From Candidatus Faecousia faecipullorum (GTDB taxonomy: Bacteria > Bacillota > Clostridia > Oscillospirales > Oscillospiraceae), in assembly GCA_018710805.1 (NCBI GenBank), contig DVJG01000071.1:1-9633 (forward strand): a DNA stretch of 9,633 nucleotides, read 5' to 3'. The position numbers and the translations under genes are program-made. The notes below the pieces were generated by a model. It worked only from the letters and a program-made list of their open reading frames with translations, searched no databases and was not told where the DNA came from. This document shows, piece by piece, positions 5,973 through 9,633 of this stretch. Positions within the stretch are counted from its first letter, which is position 1, and each line of letters begins with the position of its first letter.

Positions 5973-8900
5973 ATGGAACTGCTTCTTTCCATGCTGGGTG
6001 CCATTCCGGAATATGTCTCCGCCCTGGACGGCTTGAAACACCACCAGAGCGTGGCCATCACAGGCATCGGCCAGATCAACCGCTCCCATCTCATTGCGGG
6101 GCTATATCGGGACCTGAAGCGGCCCATGGTGCTGCTCTGCCAGGACGACATGGCGGCAAGAAGGCTTCAGGAAGAGCTGAATGGCTTTCTCGGCCTTGCA
6201 GCTCCCATACTTCCCAGCCGGGAACTGACTTTCTATGATGCGGCGGTGGTGTCCAGGGCCTGGGAACAGCGTCGTCTGCGCCAGCTCTATGATCTGGCAC
6301 TCCAGAAAACCAGCCTGCAAATCATGACTTGGGAATCTCTGAGCCTGCGGACCATGCCCAAAGACGTGCTCCTTTCCACGGCCTTCACTCTGGAGGTGGG
6401 CAAGGAGTATCCCCTTGAAAATCTGCTTTCCAAGCTCACCGCCGCCGGTTACTCCCGGTGCGGCATGGTGGAGGGCAGCGGCCAGTTTGCCGTCCGCGGC
6501 GGCATTGTGGATATCTTCTCCCCCGCTGCCGACCAGCCCATTCGTGCCGAATTTTTCGGCGACGAGCTGGACACCATGGGCTACTTTGATCCCGCCACCC
6601 AGCGGCGGAACGAAAACTTAACCGCCATCACCATTCTTCCCGTGGCGGAAACCCAGCCCAGCCTCCATCCCGGCGGCATCCCCGGCCTGTGCCGGGACCT
6701 CTCCGGGCTCATTGCACGGCAGAAGCGGCGGAAAAACGTCAACGAGCCTCTGGTCAAGACCCTGGAAAAGGATTTGGAAAAATACGAAAACGGTGTCCAT
6801 TCAACGGCTTCCGACCGTTATATGAGCCTTATCTATCCGGAAATGGCCACAGCAGCGGACTACATTCCCCAGGACGCCGTCATTGTGGTCTGCGATCACT
6901 CCAGCCTCCGCCGCGCCGCCAAAACCCGGACCGAGGAATTGGGAATGGGGCTCGACAGTATGCTCCAGGGCGGACTGGTAGCCGGAGAGCTCTGTGATTT
7001 CGCAATTTCCTGGGAGGATTTCTGCCGGAAGCTCCAGGGGCGGACACTTACCTATTTTGACGCCTTCGGCGGCTCCGCCTATCCCGAAGACTGCCCGCCA
7101 AAGCTGCTTCTGCCCATGTCTGCCAAACAACTCCCCGGCTACGGCGGCAACATGGACACCGCCGCCTCAGACCTGCAGCACTACCAGAAAATGGAATTCG
7201 GCTCCCTGGTTCTCTGCGGTTCCCGGCATCGGGCGGAACTTTTGCAGCAGATGCTGAGAGAACGGGGACTATCCGCCTTCCTCTGCATCCCGCTGACTAC
7301 CCTTCCCAAGGCAGGGCAGATTCTGCTCACCGACGGCTCTCTGCCCTTTGGCATGGAGTATCCCCTGAGCAAGCTCGCCATCCTTACGGAAGGCCAGCTC
7401 ATGGCCCGGTCTGAGCCCAAAAAGAAAACACCCAAGAAGACCGCCGCCACCAACCGTCAGAAGCTCAATTCCTTCACGGACCTGACCCCCGGCGATTTGG
7501 TGGTCCACGAGAACTACGGCATCGGCCGCTTTGTTGCCATGGAGCAGATCAAGGTGGACGGGGCCATTAAAGACTACATTAAAATTGCCTATCAGGGAAG
7601 CGACACCCTCTTCGTCCCTGCTACCCAGCTGGACCTGGTCAGCAAGTACATCGGCGGCGGTGGTGAAGAGTCCAACGTCAAGCTCAACAAAATCGGCTCC
7701 GATGCCTGGCAGAAGACAAAGGCCAAGGCCCGCAAAGCCGCCAAAGACATGGCCGGAGAGCTTATTCAGCTCTACGCCGCCCGGAAGCGCCAGCCCGGCT
7801 ACGCCTTCGCCGCCGATGCCCCCTGGCAGCGGGAATTTGAAGACAACTTTCCCTACCCCGAAACCGACGACCAGCTTCGGTGCATCGCCGACATCAAAAA
7901 AGACATGGAATCCCCAACTCCCATGGACCGTCTGCTCTGCGGCGATGTGGGCTTCGGCAAAACCGAAGTGGCGCTCAGAGCCGTTATGAAGGCCGTCATG
8001 GACGGAAAGCAGGTTGCCATTCTCGTCCCCACCACGGTGCTGGCTCAGCAGCACTACCAGACCGCCGTGGCGCGATTCCGGGGCTTTCCGGTAAACATCG
8101 ACGTGCTCAGCCGGTTCCGGACACCAAAAATGCAGCAGCAAACCCTGCGAAATCTCGCCTCGGGCAATGTGGATTTGATTATCGGCACCCACAAGCTCCT
8201 GCAAAAGTCCATTCAGTTCAAGGACCTGGGCCTTCTCATCATCGACGAGGAACAGCGCTTCGGCGTGAGCCACAAGGAGCGGCTGAAGGAAATGTCCAAG
8301 GGCGTGGATGTTCTGACTCTTTCCGCAACGCCTATCCCCAGAACCCTGAACATGGCCCTATCGGGTCTGCGGGATATGTCCACCATTGAAGAGCCTCCCG
8401 CCGACCGCTATCCGGTCCAGACCCTGGTCATGGAGCACAACGACGCGGTGATTGACGACGCCATCCGCCGGGAGATTGAGCGGGGCGGACAGGTCTACTA
8501 CCTCCATAACCGCACGGAGACCATCGATCAGTGCGCCTCAGCCATCAAACGCAGAAATCCCGGCATATCCGTTGCCGTAGCCCACGGGCAAATGGGCGAG
8601 GATGCCCTGGGTGACGTGATGCAGGCCATGGCCGAGGGGGAAATTCAGGTACTGGTCTGCACCACCATTATCGAAACAGGCCTGGATATTCCCAACGCCA
8701 ACACCCTGATCATCGAAAATGCCGACCGTCTGGGCCTGAGCCAGCTCCATCAGCTCCGGGGCCGGGTTGGCCGCTCCACCCGCCACGCTTACGCCTACTT
8801 CACCTACAAGCCGGACAAGAGTCTGTCTGAAATTGCGGAGAAGCGCCTCTCCGCAATCCGGGACTTCGCCGAATTTGGCTCCGGTTTCAAAATCGCCATG

Positions 8901-9491
8901 CGGGACCTGGAAATTCGAGGTGCAGGCAACCTGCTGGGCGCCGAGCAGTCGGGCCATATGTCCAGCGTAGGCTACGATATGTATTTGAAGCTCCTGGACG
9001 AGGCGGTTCTGGAAGAGCGAGGCGAGGCGCCCAAAGCTCCGGAATGTACAGCGGACCTGAACGTCACCGCCAACGTGGACAAGGATTATGTCTCCCGCGG
9101 AGAGGAGCGCATGGACCTATACCGCCGTATGGCGGCCATTCGCTCCCCCGAGGACGCCGACGACCTGCTGGACGAAATCGTGGACCGCTACGGCGAGCCG
9201 CCCAAGGGTGTGCTGAACCTCATCGACATCGCTCTGCTCCGGGCCCAGGCACGCTCTGTTGGCGTCAAGGACATCCGACAGAAGGCGGGAGACGTGCTCT
9301 TCACCCTGTCGAACCTCAATTTTGATGCCGTAGGCGCTCTCTGTGCCGACCCGGACTACAAAACAAGGGTCACCTTTCTGGCCAACGCCAAGGAGCCGAC
9401 TCTGCGTCTGAAACTATCCGCAGGTGTGGACAGCCTCAAGCAGAGCAAGGTGTTCATCCAGCGATATCGGACCTGCTGCGGCGTGCAATAA
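5973..9491 (+). CDS. mfd: Transcription-repair coupling factor (Mfd)
   Basis: Mfd is a DNA translocase that binds RNA polymerase stalled at lesions, pushes it off and recruits UvrA. The product is 1172 aa, against 1148 in E. coli and about 1177 in B. subtilis. Residues 1-300 form the UvrB-like module, with a degenerate nucleotide loop near 30-38 and the FAVRGGIVDIF patch (172-182) in the region that docks UvrA. A lysine-rich linker (about 481-498) precedes the RNA-polymerase-interacting domain (about 503-563). The RecG-like translocase has Walker A GDVGFGKT (657-664), DEEQ (758-761), SATPIPR (784-790), QLRGRVGRS (927-935) and the GAGNLLGAEQSGH motif (983-995). The autoinhibitory D7 domain follows from about 1025. 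The ATG at 5973 has GAGG 7 bases upstream. It is last of prs-pth-mfd, 133 bases after pth, and is followed by a terminator. All key motifs look intact. Confidence 0.98.
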   Translation: MELLLSMLGAIPEYVSALDGLKHHQSVAITGIGQINRSHLIAGLYRDLKRPMVLLCQDDMAARRLQEELNGFLGLAAPILPSRELTFYDAAVVSRAWEQRRLRQLYDLALQKTSLQIMTWESLSLRTMPKDVLLSTAFTLEVGKEYPLENLLSKLTAAGYSRCGMVEGSGQFAVRGGIVDIFSPAADQPIRAEFFGDELDTMGYFDPATQRRNENLTAITILPVAETQPSLHPGGIPGLCRDLSGLIARQKRRKNVNEPLVKTLEKDLEKYENGVHSTASDRYMSLIYPEMATAADYIPQDAVIVVCDHSSLRRAAKTRTEELGMGLDSMLQGGLVAGELCDFAISWEDFCRKLQGRTLTYFDAFGGSAYPEDCPPKLLLPMSAKQLPGYGGNMDTAASDLQHYQKMEFGSLVLCGSRHRAELLQQMLRERGLSAFLCIPLTTLPKAGQILLTDGSLPFGMEYPLSKLAILTEGQLMARSEPKKKTPKKTAATNRQKLNSFTDLTPGDLVVHENYGIGRFVAMEQIKVDGAIKDYIKIAYQGSDTLFVPATQLDLVSKYIGGGGEESNVKLNKIGSDAWQKTKAKARKAAKDMAGELIQLYAARKRQPGYAFAADAPWQREFEDNFPYPETDDQLRCIADIKKDMESPTPMDRLLCGDVGFGKTEVALRAVMKAVMDGKQVAILVPTTVLAQQHYQTAVARFRGFPVNIDVLSRFRTPKMQQQTLRNLASGNVDLIIGTHKLLQKSIQFKDLGLLIIDEEQRFGVSHKERLKEMSKGVDVLTLSATPIPRTLNMALSGLRDMSTIEEPPADRYPVQTLVMEHNDAVIDDAIRREIERGGQVYYLHNRTETIDQCASAIKRRNPGISVAVAHGQMGEDALGDVMQAMAEGEIQVLVCTTIIETGLDIPNANTLIIENADRLGLSQLHQLRGRVGRSTRHAYAYFTYKPDKSLSEIAEKRLSAIRDFAEFGSGFKIAMRDLEIRGAGNLLGAEQSGHMSSVGYDMYLKLLDEAVLEERGEAPKAPECTADLNVTANVDKDYVSRGEERMDLYRRMAAIRSPEDADDLLDEIVDRYGEPPKGVLNLIDIALLRAQARSVGVKDIRQKAGDVLFTLSNLNFDAVGALCADPDYKTRVTFLANAKEPTLRLKLSAGVDSLKQSKVFIQRYRTCCGVQ

Positions 9492-9498
9492 TATATCG

Positions 9499-9526
9499 AA
9501 GGGCGGTGCAATGGCACCGCCCTTTT
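9499..9526 (+). terminator. Intrinsic terminator of mfd / the prs operon
   Basis: AAGGGCGGTGC (9499-9509) pairs with GCACCGCCCTT (9514-9524) in an 11-bp stem around an AATG loop, and the T run spans 9523-9526. It begins 7 bases after the mfd stop. The T run is short, so termination may be incomplete without the hairpin that follows. Confidence 0.82.
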
Positions 9527-9529
9527 AGA

Positions 9530-9562
9530 CTGTCAAAAATCCTCTTTGAGGCTTTTTGACAG
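9530..9562. repeat. Second hairpin after mfd, possible backup or bidirectional terminator
   Basis: CTGTCAAAAA (9530-9539) and TTTTTGACAG (9553-9562) form a perfect 10-bp stem. After one mismatch, an inner CCTC/GAGG stem has a TTT loop. It begins 3 bases after the first terminator's T run. Five T residues lie inside the stem rather than after it. It may back up mfd termination or serve a gene beyond the window on the opposite strand. Confidence 0.6.
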
Positions 9563-9587
9563 GTGTTTTGCAGTCTCCTGCGTGCAT

Positions 9588-9614
9588 AATTTGTCCCCCA
9601 TGGGGGGACAAATT
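9588..9614. repeat. Perfect 12-bp palindrome downstream of mfd
   Basis: AATTTGTCCCCC (9588-9599) pairs perfectly with GGGGGACAAATT (9603-9614) around an ATG loop. Neither strand has a T run after the stem, so it is not a typical terminator. It may be a dispersed palindromic element, a regulatory site for the next gene, or an mRNA end structure. No gene can be seen in the 142 bases from 9492 to the window end. Confidence 0.6.
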
Positions 9615-9633
9615 CCACACTTGGAGCCTGAGA

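Noticed and set aside
7269..8273. - strand open frame (334 codons) inside mfd
   Set aside because: It is antisense to the Mfd RNA-polymerase-interacting and translocase domains, whose motifs are clear on the + strand; no independent support.

Overview
The window reads as ordinary, moderately GC-rich chromosomal DNA of a Firmicutes (Bacillota) bacterium. It most resembles Clostridia of the Oscillospiraceae type. This placement is inferred from the prs-pth-mfd gene order typical of Firmicutes, strong G/C bias at third codon positions, AT-rich intergenic spaces and the style of the proteins. No mobile element, CRISPR array, tRNA or rRNA was seen.

Layout: (1) 1-1026, + strand: the 3' part of a soluble sensor-kinase-like protein with an apparent PAS-like domain, a HisKA-like helix pair and an HATPase_c domain. 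It lacks the usual phosphoacceptor histidine (Arg at residue 93), and it ends in a strong intrinsic terminator. (2) 1161-3989, - strand: full-length uvrA, convergent with the kinase gene, with a good extended -10 promoter and RBS. (3) 3990-4273: a divergent intergenic region holding the uvrA and prs promoters, a 9-bp dyad between them, and a hairpin near the 5' end of the prs message. (4) 4274-9491, + strand: prs (PRPP synthase), pth (peptidyl-tRNA hydrolase) and mfd (transcription-repair coupling factor), probably one operon. (5) 9492-9633: a noncoding tail with three successive hairpins; the first is a likely terminator and the last is a perfect 12-bp palindrome of unknown role.

Functionally, prs and pth supply nucleotide precursors and recycle peptidyl-tRNA. 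Mfd removes stalled RNA polymerase and recruits UvrA, so both partners of transcription-coupled nucleotide excision repair lie within 10 kb, divergently transcribed. In B. subtilis the corresponding operon is glmU-prs-ctc-spoVC(pth)-fin-mfd; here ctc and fin are absent from between these genes.

I found no convincing undescribed system. The points most worth a second look are the phosphoacceptor-less kinase, the GTG start of pth buried in a perfect hairpin with no Shine-Dalgarno sequence, and the unexplained dyads in the intergenic regions.
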